DNA of 64,000 bases from Maribacter arcticus (lineage in GTDB: Bacteria; Bacteroidota; Bacteroidia; Flavobacteriales; Flavobacteriaceae): the NCBI RefSeq assembly GCF_900167935.1, contig NZ_FUYL01000001.1, positions 553,471 through 617,470 on the forward strand. The letters are read 5' to 3'. The position numbers and the translations under genes are program-made. Below are positions 35,722 to 43,861 of the stretch, in pieces. Under the pieces are notes generated by a model. The model made no database searches. It was not told the origin of the DNA and saw only the letters and a program-made list of their open reading frames with translations. Positions within the stretch are counted from its first letter, which is position 1; each line of letters starts with the position of its first letter.

Positions 35722-36115
35722 AGTTTATATTAGAATCAAATTCTACCTAAAGGTATTAAATATATGAGATGAAGATTACAATAAAAAGCGAACAGCCAAT
35801 GATTTAATAATAGAATACCTACAATAGTATGCTCTAAAATTTTTAAATCGGTTTATTATTTATTCATCAAATCTTTCAAAAAATATATTTCTACTAAGAC
35901 ATTCATCTTTTAGAGTTATCAATTTCTGTAAGAAAATATAACAATACAAAGATAGGGTTATTGTTCATTTCCTTCGCAGTCAGCTATCGAACATAAAAAT
36001 CCATTCATCTACAGAAAAGTGTCAGCCACCTTTACACACTCAAAATCTTTGAAATGGAAAAGTAAATTTGTTTGTGTAAACTATAAATAACCATTAACAC
36101 ACTTAAATCTAACAT
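35722..36115. other. 394-bp divergent intergenic region
   Basis: No gene is seen. The left part is AT-rich and should hold the promoter of the minus-strand operon at 35721. The right part holds direct-repeat promoter site 4 (36001-36070). Confidence 0.7.
36001..36070 (+). promoter_or_regulatory. Direct-repeat promoter of receiver-GT2 copy B (site 4 of 4)
   Basis: Element 1 is CCATTCATCTACAGAA at 36001-36016. A moderate second element, TCAGCCACCTTTACAC, lies at 36022-36037, 21 bp later. The -7 box TAAATTTG (full consensus) begins at 36063, 62 bp after element 1 begins. The ATG is at 36116. A possible third degenerate element, TCAGCTATCG, starts at 35980, 21 bp upstream. Confidence 0.78.
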
Positions 36116-37282
36116 ATGAAAATCTTAGCTATCGATGACCAACAGCTTATTTTACTTTCGGTTGAAAAGAGATTAACAGAATTAGGCTATGAAGTAAGAA
36201 CTGCGGTATCAATTGAAACGGGAATAAAACTATACGATTCTTTTAAACCCGACTTGGTGTTATTAGATATGAATATGCCAGAAATGTCTGGAACGGAATT
36301 GGTGTCATGTACAGGTACAGAAGTAGTAAAATATATTCGGGTATTCATGAATAATGATACGCCTATACTTGTAATGTCTGGTAATACAGATGAGGCCCTT
36401 ATTATTAAAAATTTTGATTTAGGGGTAAATGATTATATGAAAAAGCCACTAAGCCTAGATGAAATGGCGGCTAGAATAAAAAGAATAATTGGAGCGCCTG
36501 AAAATAAGGAACTTAACGAAGCCAAAAAATCTGACACACGAATGTTGCAGAAAAATTGCGTTGGTGTAGTTATACCATGCTATAATGAAGAGGAGCGTCT
36601 TTTAAGTAATGAATTTAAAGACTTTGCTCACAAAAACCTCGGTTATCATCTTTGTTTTGTAAATGACGGTAGTACAGATAATACACTTGCGGTTCTTGAA
36701 AAACTAAAAGAAGAGAATCCACAAAATATTAGTATTTATAATTGTGAACAAAATGGTGGTAAGGCAGAAGCAGTGCGACAAGGTATTTTACATTTGGTAA
36801 AAGATGCACAACTTGATTACATCGGTTTTTTAGATGCAGATTTGTCTACTGACTTTAGAGATTTTGATGATTTGGTGAAAACCATTGAAAGCTCTGACTT
36901 TAAAATTGTGAGTGGGTCTAGGATTTCTCGAATGGGAGCCGATATTACTAAAGAGTCTGCTCGTAAAATAATTAGCATGACTATCAATCTAATTATTCAA
37001 ACTATTTTAGGCATGCCTTTTAAAGATACGCAGTGCGGAGCCAAAGTGATGGATCGTGAAATAGCCTCTAAAATGTTCAATAAAAAATTCGTTACCAAAT
37101 GGCTATTCGATGTAGAACTTTTTATGCGAATGAAAAAGTATTTTGGTAAAACAGAAGTAAAAAAAATGATTTGTGAGCAGCCGTTAAAAAGATGGATACA
37201 TGCAGATGGTTCTAAACTATCTATTAAAGATTCAGTAAAAATAGTTGGTCAACTTGCCCAAATTGCAATTCACTACAGATAA
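36116..37282 (+). CDS. Response-regulator receiver fused to Alg5-like GT2 glycosyltransferase, copy B
   Basis: A 388-residue paralogue of the fusion at 25946. The receiver is intact (D7-D8, D51, S in VMSGNT, K in YMKKP), but it carries about 8 extra residues (TELVSCTG, about 60-68) directly after the PEMSG loop, where copy A continues straight to LEVVKHI. The GT2 half keeps VVIPCYNEEERL, CFVNDGSTD, GFLDADLSTDF and TQCGAKVMDR. It has its own direct-repeat promoter, unlike copy A. The insertion lies next to the phosphorylation site and may alter signalling. Confidence 0.88.
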   Translation: MKILAIDDQQLILLSVEKRLTELGYEVRTAVSIETGIKLYDSFKPDLVLLDMNMPEMSGTELVSCTGTEVVKYIRVFMNNDTPILVMSGNTDEALIIKNFDLGVNDYMKKPLSLDEMAARIKRIIGAPENKELNEAKKSDTRMLQKNCVGVVIPCYNEEERLLSNEFKDFAHKNLGYHLCFVNDGSTDNTLAVLEKLKEENPQNISIYNCEQNGGKAEAVRQGILHLVKDAQLDYIGFLDADLSTDFRDFDDLVKTIESSDFKIVSGSRISRMGADITKESARKIISMTINLIIQTILGMPFKDTQCGAKVMDREIASKMFNKKFVTKWLFDVELFMRMKKYFGKTEVKKMICEQPLKRWIHADGSKLSIKDSVKIVGQLAQIAIHYR

Positions 37283-37324
37283 TATTACTTAGATATTAGG
37301 TTCAACTTTCAAAAAGTATTTTAA

Positions 37325-37359
37325 AAGTGCTGAGGTTTGTATACCTCGGTACTTTTTTT
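37325..37359 (+). terminator. Terminator after receiver-GT2 copy B
   Basis: AAGTGCTGAGGT pairs with ACCTCGGTACTT (with G-T pairs) across a short loop, followed by a run of T. Confidence 0.85.
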
Positions 37360-37398
37360 ACTTTAGGTCAATTTAAATAACCGCTTACAACCAAAGCG

Positions 37399-37406
37399 TA
37401 TCTTTG
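37399..37406 (+). promoter_or_regulatory. -7 box upstream of the FUSC gene
   Basis: TATCTTTG is a full match to TAnnTTTG. Transcription should start around 37413, which argues that the FUSC start codon is a TTG slightly downstream of 37410. Confidence 0.6.
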
Positions 37407-37409
37407 TGA

Positions 37410-39653
37410 TTGATACTATTGGACTTGAACAAAATTTATCAATTTATCGCACTTAACTTTAAGGAACTGGTTCGTTTTCTTGGAAGCACTAACTTCTCAA
37501 AATCACTGATTACGGTAATTGCGGTGGTTACACCCATAGCACTTGGCGTGTGGTTAAAACATACTGAAATAGGTTTGGCAATTGGCTTTGGTGCATTTTG
37601 GAGTTCTCCGAGTGATGTTCATGGTAGTCAAAAACATAAAATATTAGGTATTCTCCTTTCGGCTGCTTTAGTTATGGTCGTCAGTTTTATTGGTGGCTAT
37701 TTACATTATCAGCCTTGGCTTTCTATGATTATATTAGGAGTTACAAGTTTTGCCATAGCGCTTATTTCTTCGTACGGTTTCAGAGCTTCTTTAATTGGTT
37801 TTTCTGGTTTGTTGGCATTGGTTTTGAGTTTTGCGCACACTCCAGATGAATTAGAAATATTTGAGTATTCTCTTTTGGTTGGTCTTGGCGGACTTTGGTA
37901 TTTGGCATTATCGATGTTTTGGTATTCAATTAATCCAAAAGGACAAACCGAAGAAATTTTATATGAGACTATTGGGCGTACGGGTAAATTACTTGAAATA
38001 CGAGGTAAATTAATAGACCGGAATAATAATCGAAAAAAGCTACAGGCGAGCTTATTTGTGTTGCAAAGCGAATTGACCGAACAACACGAAATGTTGCGTG
38101 AAATACTAATACTATCTCGTAAAAACTCAGGAAGGTCGGTTTATAATGGTAAAAGATTATTGGTTTTGGTTCAACTCATAGAAATGCTTGAAACTGCTGG
38201 TGCCAACCCTGTAGATTACCCCAAGATGGATGAGCAATTCGAGGGCTTTCCTGAATTTACACAGCTGTTTCAAAATCTGATTTTTAAAATGGAAAATCAA
38301 TTACAGTTAATTTCTGTAGTAGGAAATAAGCCAAAACAGATTCCAGAACACGATTCTTTATCGACTTGCTTTGATGAAATACGAACTAAGCTTTTAAACT
38401 TAAGTAAGAGTGATAAAGCAAATGCTTACGAAGCTTTCATTATGTTTCAAAATTTATTGGAATATCAAGAAAAACAGTTCCAAAAACTAAAAAGAATTAA
38501 GTGGTTATTAAGTGATAATAAGGTAGCATCAGACGAATTTATCGATAAGAAGATATTAAAACGGTTTTTGATTTCACAAGATTATAGTCCGCAAATATTG
38601 TTGCAAAATTTCACTCTTAGGTCAGCCATATTTAGACATTCGTTACGACTAGCTATTACATTAATGATAGGTTTTGTTTTGGGTAATGTATTTTCATTTC
38701 AAAATCCGTATTGGATATTATTGACCATTATATTGATAATGAGACCAAATTATGGTCTAACAAAAACCCGTTCTAAAGATAGAACTATCGGTACTTTGAT
38801 AGGAGGGGCAATAGCAGGCGTAATAGTGTATTTAGTTCAAGACATGTATGTTTATGTTGGTTTGGCATTAGTATCACTTATAATAGCCTTATCTATGGTT
38901 CAAAAGAACTATAAAGCATCTGCAACCTTTATCACATTAACAATTGTTTTTGTTTACGGTATTTTACAGCCAAATGTTTTCTTGGTTATTCAATATAGAA
39001 TTCTCGATACCTTGGTTGGTGCCGGATTGTCCTATATCGGATTTCTATTTTTATGGCCTAGTTGGAGTTTTGAAGAAATAGAGAAAATTGTTGCCAAGAG
39101 TGTAGCCGCCAACCAAGGGTATCTTTTTCAAATTGCAGATTTTTATAATCGAAAAGGCCAAGTGTCAACAAGTTATAGACTGTCTCGTAAGAGTGCCTTT
39201 GTCGAAACAGCGAACCTAAGTTCGGCATTTCAGCGAATGACACAAGAACCGCATTCTAAACAGAAAAATCTAAATAAGATTTATGAGTTGGTAGAATTGA
39301 ACCATTATTTTCTATCGTCCTTATCATCATTAAGTATGTATATACAACATCAAAATACGACCGATGCTTCTGATAAGTTTAATGCTGTTATTTCTAAAAT
39401 AGATAACAATCTTTCTAAGGTTTTGCAAACATTGGATAGTGATAAACCCAAAGATGAAAAATGCTTTGTGGAAGATGTTTCTTCATTTGAAAATCAGCTA
39501 CCGAAACTCGAATCAAATGATGTGAATTTTAGTGAGCAAGAAAATACTGAAATGAAGCGTCACCATCAAGAAGAACAATTAGTAAGAGAGCAATTACGGT
39601 TATTAATCTCGTTGAGTTCAAATATGCTAAAACTTACTTCTAATTTAAAATAA
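37410..39653 (+). CDS. FUSC-family inner-membrane protein (YccS-like)
   Basis: 747 residues with two blocks of about six transmembrane helices (about 35-175 and 410-550), each followed by a cytoplasmic helical region, the FUSC/aromatic-acid-exporter plan. The second block contains the family segment ILLTIILIMRPNYGLTKTRSKDRTIGTLIGGAIAG. There is no ATG near the N-terminus, and TTG at 37410, 37419 or 37425 must serve. The promoter box at 37399 favours 37419 or 37425. The role is probably efflux of aromatic or other organic acids. It is not obviously part of the polysaccharide locus. Confidence 0.82.
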   Translation: MILLDLNKIYQFIALNFKELVRFLGSTNFSKSLITVIAVVTPIALGVWLKHTEIGLAIGFGAFWSSPSDVHGSQKHKILGILLSAALVMVVSFIGGYLHYQPWLSMIILGVTSFAIALISSYGFRASLIGFSGLLALVLSFAHTPDELEIFEYSLLVGLGGLWYLALSMFWYSINPKGQTEEILYETIGRTGKLLEIRGKLIDRNNNRKKLQASLFVLQSELTEQHEMLREILILSRKNSGRSVYNGKRLLVLVQLIEMLETAGANPVDYPKMDEQFEGFPEFTQLFQNLIFKMENQLQLISVVGNKPKQIPEHDSLSTCFDEIRTKLLNLSKSDKANAYEAFIMFQNLLEYQEKQFQKLKRIKWLLSDNKVASDEFIDKKILKRFLISQDYSPQILLQNFTLRSAIFRHSLRLAITLMIGFVLGNVFSFQNPYWILLTIILIMRPNYGLTKTRSKDRTIGTLIGGAIAGVIVYLVQDMYVYVGLALVSLIIALSMVQKNYKASATFITLTIVFVYGILQPNVFLVIQYRILDTLVGAGLSYIGFLFLWPSWSFEEIEKIVAKSVAANQGYLFQIADFYNRKGQVSTSYRLSRKSAFVETANLSSAFQRMTQEPHSKQKNLNKIYELVELNHYFLSSLSSLSMYIQHQNTTDASDKFNAVISKIDNNLSKVLQTLDSDKPKDEKCFVEDVSSFENQLPKLESNDVNFSEQENTEMKRHHQEEQLVREQLRLLISLSSNMLKLTSNLK

Positions 39654-39982
39654 AAGTGTGGTTTTTAAACGCTTATATTTAAGTGAAATTTTGTATTCTC
39701 GTGCGATGATTTCCTTTATAAAATTCAGATATAACAAACATGTAATACCCTAAGATTAAGCTAAAATCATTAATTATCATTTATATTTCCTTTACGTACA
39801 AAAATCAGCGTATCTGTATTTTTAATCCTATACATGAAGTACTTTAAATTATGGGCTATTTTTAAAATGAGGAACAATAGTATTGAGTATAAATCATAGG
39901 CAATGTATGGCTATTCATGATTTATGTCATATTTAACTAAGATATATAGCCCTAATTTCATTTCGTTATAAAAACACTTAAG
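39654..39982. other. 329-bp intergenic region
   Basis: AT-rich with no open reading frame or RNA gene that I can support. There is a weak inverted repeat AAATCAT/ATGATTT at 39891-39923. It presumably contains the promoter of the universal stress protein gene. Confidence 0.5.
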
Positions 39983-40825
39983 ATGAAAAATATTCTCTAC
40001 GCCACCGATTGTTCAAAGCATGATACTAATACGCTTCAATATGCATTAATGTTGAGTGATACTCTAAAGGCTAATCTTACGGTACTACACATATTTAGTC
40101 TTCCCCCAATTGCGGTTAAGACCATACGCCCTAAGAAGTATCTAAGTGAGCATGCGTACGATGAACAATTACTTGTTTTAAAGGATTATTGCTCTAACAA
40201 CTTAAAAGATAATGAGACCGACGTAGTCATTAAATATGAAGTAAGAGAAGATGATTCGGTCACTAACGGAATTTTGTCTGAAACAGCGGCTTTGTCTCCA
40301 GATTTGCTGATTATTGGAATGAAAGATGAACACACAACCCGTGGGTCATTTACAGGTAGTATCGCCAAAGCACTTATTGAAAAAGTAGCTGCACCGCTTT
40401 TTATTGTACCTAGTGCAAAGTCGTTTCAAAAGATAAATACATTGGTTTACGCTACTGACTTTGAAGAGGACGATTTTTTAGCAATTAAAAAATTATTGGA
40501 TATTGCTAAGCCTTTTGATGCCATTATTAAGGTCGTACATATTACCAACAATGACGAATATGCGGTAAACGATAAGATGGCATGGTTTAAAGAGATGTTA
40601 TTCGAAAAGACAAGTTACACAAACATGACTTTTGAAGTTAGTATTAACGATAACATATATGAAGGTTTACGAGTTTATATTGATACTGTAAATGCTGATA
40701 TGATAGCTTTATTAGAACGCGAACAAAATGGCTTTCTAAAAAGGCTTTTCCATAAAGATTTGATTAAGAAGATGGAGTCAAAAATAACTATACCAATGGT
40801 GAGCCTTAACGCAGGCGCACTATAG
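39983..40825 (+). CDS. Tandem universal stress protein (UspA family)
   Basis: 280 residues forming two Usp domains (about 1-145 and 150-275). The first has the N-terminal NILYATDCSKHDTNTLQYAL strand-loop and the ATP-binding-type segment IIGMKDEHTTRGSFTGSIAKALIEKVAAPLFIVP (G-x2-G-x9-G-(S/T) like). The second starts NTLVYATDFEEDDFLAI and has lost the glycine-rich loop (LEREQNGFLKRLFHKDLIKKM). Such tandem proteins are common in Bacteroidota. It is cytoplasmic and monocistronic, ending at a bidirectional terminator. Confidence 0.88.
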   Translation: MKNILYATDCSKHDTNTLQYALMLSDTLKANLTVLHIFSLPPIAVKTIRPKKYLSEHAYDEQLLVLKDYCSNNLKDNETDVVIKYEVREDDSVTNGILSETAALSPDLLIIGMKDEHTTRGSFTGSIAKALIEKVAAPLFIVPSAKSFQKINTLVYATDFEEDDFLAIKKLLDIAKPFDAIIKVVHITNNDEYAVNDKMAWFKEMLFEKTSYTNMTFEVSINDNIYEGLRVYIDTVNADMIALLEREQNGFLKRLFHKDLIKKMESKITIPMVSLNAGAL

Positions 40826-40845
40826 AACTATCTGAATATAGTATT

Positions 40846-40879
40846 AAAAAAGCCTTCCGTTTATGGGAAGGCTTTTTTT
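40846..40879. terminator. Bidirectional terminator between usp and tRNA-Lys
   Basis: AAAAAAGCCTTCC / GGAAGGCTTTTTT hairpin with a short loop and A/T runs on both sides. It serves the plus-strand stress gene and the minus-strand tRNA. Confidence 0.88.
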
Positions 40880-40886
40880 AAAAAAG

Positions 40887-40959
40887 TGACCGGGCTGGGG
40901 CTCGAACCCAGGACCCTCTCCTTAAAAGGGAGATGCTCTACCAACTGAGCTACCAGGTC
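40887..40959 (-). tRNA. tRNA-Lys(TTT), copy 1 (CCA not encoded)
   Basis: A 73-nt cloverleaf: acceptor GACCTGG/CCCGGTC, anticodon stem CTCCC/GGGAG-type with loop CTTTTAA and anticodon TTT, T loop GTTCGAGCC. After discriminator A the DNA reads CTT, so CCA must be added after transcription. Confidence 0.96.
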
Positions 40960-41020
40960 AAAATTGTAAAGAACTATTACAGCCGTAATCTTAAAAAAAA
41001 ATCAGCTCACGAGTTTAAAT

Positions 41021-41054
41021 AAAAAAGCCTCTTGTTTTTTCGAAGAGGCTTTTA
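41021..41054 (-). terminator. Terminator between the two tRNA-Lys genes
   Basis: AAAAGCCTCTT / AAGAGGCTTTT hairpin with T run on the minus strand, just after the 3' end of tRNA-Lys copy 2. Confidence 0.82.
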
Positions 41055-41060
41055 ATAAAA

Positions 41061-41136
41061 TGGTGACCGGGCTGGGGCTCGAACCCAGGACCCTCTCCTT
41101 AAAAGGGAGATGCTCTACCAACTGAGCTACCAGGTC
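41061..41136 (-). tRNA. tRNA-Lys(TTT), copy 2 (CCA encoded)
   Basis: The same 73-nt tRNA body as the copy at 40887 (41064-41136), but with a genomically encoded CCA at 41061-41063. The two copies are separated by a terminator, so each is likely transcribed on its own. Confidence 0.96.
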
Positions 41137-41268
41137 AAAAGCATTTTCAGAACTAATATTCCCTCAATGCGGGTGCAAATATAAGTCGATTACTTTATTA
41201 TCCAAACCCTTTTTAAGATAAATTTATTTTTTTTTGAATTCCTTTAATTTTAGTTCAATTTTGTACAA

Positions 41269-41793
41269 ATGAAAGATGTGAAAATTGTATTGCTAGGTTA
41301 CATGGGAAGTGGTAAAACAACTATAGGCAAAATTGTTGCTAACCATTTAAATATTAAATTTTTAGACTTAGATGATTATATAGAACAACAAGAAAATATG
41401 CCTGTTGGTTTAATTTTTGAAAATAGGGGAGAGCTCTATTTTAGAAAAAAGGAACGAGAATATCTTTCGCAAATTTTTTTAACTGAAACCAATTTTGTTC
41501 TTTCCTTAGGTGGGGGTACTCCATGTTTTGGAGATAATATGGAGCTGGTAAATGAGAAAACAGTTAACTCATTTTATTTAAACATAGGAATTAATGAACT
41601 TTCAGAACGATTGAAACTCGAGAAGAATCACCGACCTATGATCGCTCATTTAAAAGATGATGAAATGCAAGAGTTTATTGGTAAGCATTTATTCGAAAGA
41701 AGTTTTTTTTATAATAAAGCGCATCAAAAAGTTAAGGGTAATAAAAATACACCCACTGAAATTGCAGAGAAGATTATTAATTCATTAGTCTAA
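41269..41793 (+). CDS. aroK: Shikimate kinase
   Basis: A 174-residue P-loop kinase of the shikimate pathway that phosphorylates shikimate at the 3-OH. Walker A is GYMGSGKTTIG at residues 9-19, the substrate-binding motif is DLDDYIE near 34, and the central GGGTP loop is near 79. The R in NHRPMI belongs to the lid. The length is typical. Its 3' end overlaps the convergent phosphoribosyltransferase gene by 9 bp. Confidence 0.95.
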   Translation: MKDVKIVLLGYMGSGKTTIGKIVANHLNIKFLDLDDYIEQQENMPVGLIFENRGELYFRKKEREYLSQIFLTETNFVLSLGGGTPCFGDNMELVNEKTVNSFYLNIGINELSERLKLEKNHRPMIAHLKDDEMQEFIGKHLFERSFFYNKAHQKVKGNKNTPTEIAEKIINSLV

Positions 41794-42282
41794 AAAGACC
41801 CTATCATTTTTAGTTTCAAAACGAACGTTTACATGCTCTTGTAAAGAAGTAGACAAAGAAATTCCTTTATAATCAGCCTTTACCGGATACTTTTTATGGT
41901 TACGGTTAACCAATACTGCAGTTTTGAGTTGCTTTAAAGGAGTTTTAAGAAAATGGTGAACACCATATATTAGAGTGGTGCCTGAGTTAAGCACATCATC
42001 AACGATAACAACAGATTTATCAATAAATTCTTCTTGTGGCATAGATGTGCTAACGCCGCTTTTTAATGGATTGGTTTTATCCATTGATAATTTGCACAAA
42101 GTAATTTTTGCTGTGGTAATTTTTTTAAGTTTAGAAACAATTTTTTTAGCAAATTGTAATCCGCCACCATCTATACCTGCAATGATAATTTCTTCTTCAT
42201 TAACATTAGCTTCATAGATTTGATAGGCTATGCGTTCAATTTTATGTTGAATTTGTAAATGTGAAAGTATGGTCTGTTCCAT
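41785..42282 (-). CDS. Phosphoribosyltransferase-family protein (PyrR-like)
   Basis: A 165-residue type I PRTase with the PRPP-binding motif VVIVDDVLNSGTT at about residues 90-102 and IIIAGIDGGGLQFA at about 31. It resembles the PyrR/uracil-PRTase group that is widespread in Bacteroidota next to housekeeping genes. It is unlikely to be an attenuation regulator here, as no pyr genes are nearby. Substrate not assignable. Confidence 0.85.
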   Translation of the reverse strand: MEQTILSHLQIQHKIERIAYQIYEANVNEEEIIIAGIDGGGLQFAKKIVSKLKKITTAKITLCKLSMDKTNPLKSGVSTSMPQEEFIDKSVVIVDDVLNSGTTLIYGVHHFLKTPLKQLKTAVLVNRNHKKYPVKADYKGISLSTSLQEHVNVRFETKNDRVFLD

Positions 42283-42330
42283 GTGTTTTTCTTAAAGGAA
42301 TAAAGATAGTTATGTTTTTAAAAGTTAGCC

Positions 42331-42756
42331 TTATTCCTCTTCTTTATTGTTATTATCAGAAGTTTTGTTATCTAAATCTTTATTTTCAGAAGGGGCTTCT
42401 AAATAATCATCTATATCACGTCTATCTTTTTTGGTAGGTCTGCCGACACCTTTTTTACGATAGTAGTCTTTAGAATGTTGTAAAAGCTCATTGTGCTCAA
42501 ATGCTTCTTTTGGTGTCGTATCCTTTCGATAGATATCTACTAATTTAGCCCCTACACGATTGGCGGGAATATCTAGAACTGTAAATTTATAATCTATCTG
42601 GTTTTTGCGAATAATCACTTCATCCATGGGGTAAACCTCTCTGCTTGGCTTTGCCTTTTGACCATTTATTTTAGCATGGCCTTTTTTACATGCCGTAGAT
42701 GCAATGTTTCTAGTTTTAAAATAACGTGTGCTCCACAAGAATTTATCTATGCGCAT
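42331..42756 (-). CDS. S4-domain RNA-binding protein (Hsp15/HslR-like)
   Basis: 141 residues with an N-terminal S4 domain (MRIDKFLWSTRYFKTRNIASTACKKG...INGQKAKPSREVYPMDEV) and a basic, then acidic, low-complexity tail (ending in NKEEE). Hsp15 binds stalled 50S subunits carrying peptidyl-tRNA. The family match is clear, and the role is by family. Confidence 0.88.
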   Translation of the reverse strand: MRIDKFLWSTRYFKTRNIASTACKKGHAKINGQKAKPSREVYPMDEVIIRKNQIDYKFTVLDIPANRVGAKLVDIYRKDTTPKEAFEHNELLQHSKDYYRKKGVGRPTKKDRRDIDDYLEAPSENKDLDNKTSDNNNKEEE

Positions 42757-42833
42757 TACGGTTACAATTCTTTGTTAAGTTCCAAACAAAAATAGGGGAA
42801 AATTGTATCTTGCGCGCTTAAAATAGATTTTTG

Positions 42834-43790
42834 ATGAAATTGAAATATGCCTATTTATTAATAGCAGGGTTAATTATACTAAGTTCTTGTAAAAAGGATG
42901 ATGATCCAATTGGCGAAGTTGTGCCTCCAAGGTTGTTAAGTGAAGTTGTAATTGAAGATGATGCTGAGATTATTGAATTCCTTAAAACACATTTTTATAA
43001 TAAGGATGAATTTGAAACGCCACCCGAAGGTTTTGATTTCAGAATAAGATTTGATACTATCGCAGGTGATAATAGTGGTAAGCAGTCACTTTTTGCTAGT
43101 TCTAATTTAATTACTGACGTAATATCGGTAACATCTTCTGATTTCGGTAGAGATGATGGCGAGGTAATTGATGTTAAGCTTTATACCCTTGTTGTAAGAC
43201 AAGGAGTGGAAGCAGGGAAGCCAACTATTGGTGATTTTTCGATTTTAAGATATGAAGGCTCTTTAATAGATGGTACATTATTCGATGCTTCTTCAAATCA
43301 ACCTGTGCGCTTTAATCTTTCATCGGTTGTTAGAGGATTTGGTAATGGTATGAAAAACCTCCAAACAGGAATGGGTCCTGTTGAAAATGCAGATGGTACA
43401 GTTAGTTATGAAGGGTATGGCGTTGGTGCAATTTTTATACCTTCTGGGTTAGGTTATTTTAATAATTCACCAAATACGTTAATACCTGCATATTCGCCTA
43501 TAATTTTTAAAGTGGATGCCTTTGCATATGAACCTGATTCAGATTTTGATGGCGATGGTATTCCATCAATTTTAGAAGATCTAAATAATAATGGGAATTT
43601 ACTAGATGATAATACCGATGATGAATCAGAATCATTCGGAGTATATTTAGCGAACTTTAATGATACTGATGATGACAACGACGGTATTTTAACTATTGAT
43701 GAAATAGAGCTAGATGCTGAAGGTAATTTTGTTGGTTTTAAAGATACCGATGGTGACGGAACTCCTGATCATCTTGACAACGATTTATAA
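42834..43790 (+). CDS. FKBP-type peptidyl-prolyl isomerase lipoprotein with calcium-binding repeats
   Basis: 318 residues from the ATG at 42834 (the preceding in-frame TTG is unlikely to be the start). The lipoprotein signal is MKLKYAYLLIAGLIILSSC. An FKBP-like domain spans about 115-235 (ILRYEGSLIDGTLFDASS, FGNGMKNLQTG, GAIFIPSGLGYF). The C-terminal 80 residues hold acidic calcium-type repeats (DSDFDGDGIPS, DTDDDNDGILT, DTDGDGTPDHLDNDL), as in thrombospondin type-3 repeats. It probably acts as an outer-membrane-anchored folding factor. Proteins of this type also occur in gliding-motility gene sets of Bacteroidota. Confidence 0.87.
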   Translation: MKLKYAYLLIAGLIILSSCKKDDDPIGEVVPPRLLSEVVIEDDAEIIEFLKTHFYNKDEFETPPEGFDFRIRFDTIAGDNSGKQSLFASSNLITDVISVTSSDFGRDDGEVIDVKLYTLVVRQGVEAGKPTIGDFSILRYEGSLIDGTLFDASSNQPVRFNLSSVVRGFGNGMKNLQTGMGPVENADGTVSYEGYGVGAIFIPSGLGYFNNSPNTLIPAYSPIIFKVDAFAYEPDSDFDGDGIPSILEDLNNNGNLLDDNTDDESESFGVYLANFNDTDDDNDGILTIDEIELDAEGNFVGFKDTDGDGTPDHLDNDL

Positions 43791-43808
43791 ATCATTAATT
43801 AGACAAAA

Positions 43809-43847
43809 TAAAAAAACCTCTTAAAAATTTTTAAGAGGTTTTTTTAT
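43809..43847. terminator. Bidirectional terminator
   Basis: AAAAAACCTCTTAAAAA / TTTTTAAGAGGTTTTTT, a long perfect stem between two convergent genes. Confidence 0.9.
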
Positions 43848-43861
43848 TTTCGAACCAAAGT

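Noticed and set aside
39891..39923. AAATCAT/ATGATTT inverted repeat before the universal stress gene
   Set aside because: Arms are short and AT-rich; expected by chance in this composition.
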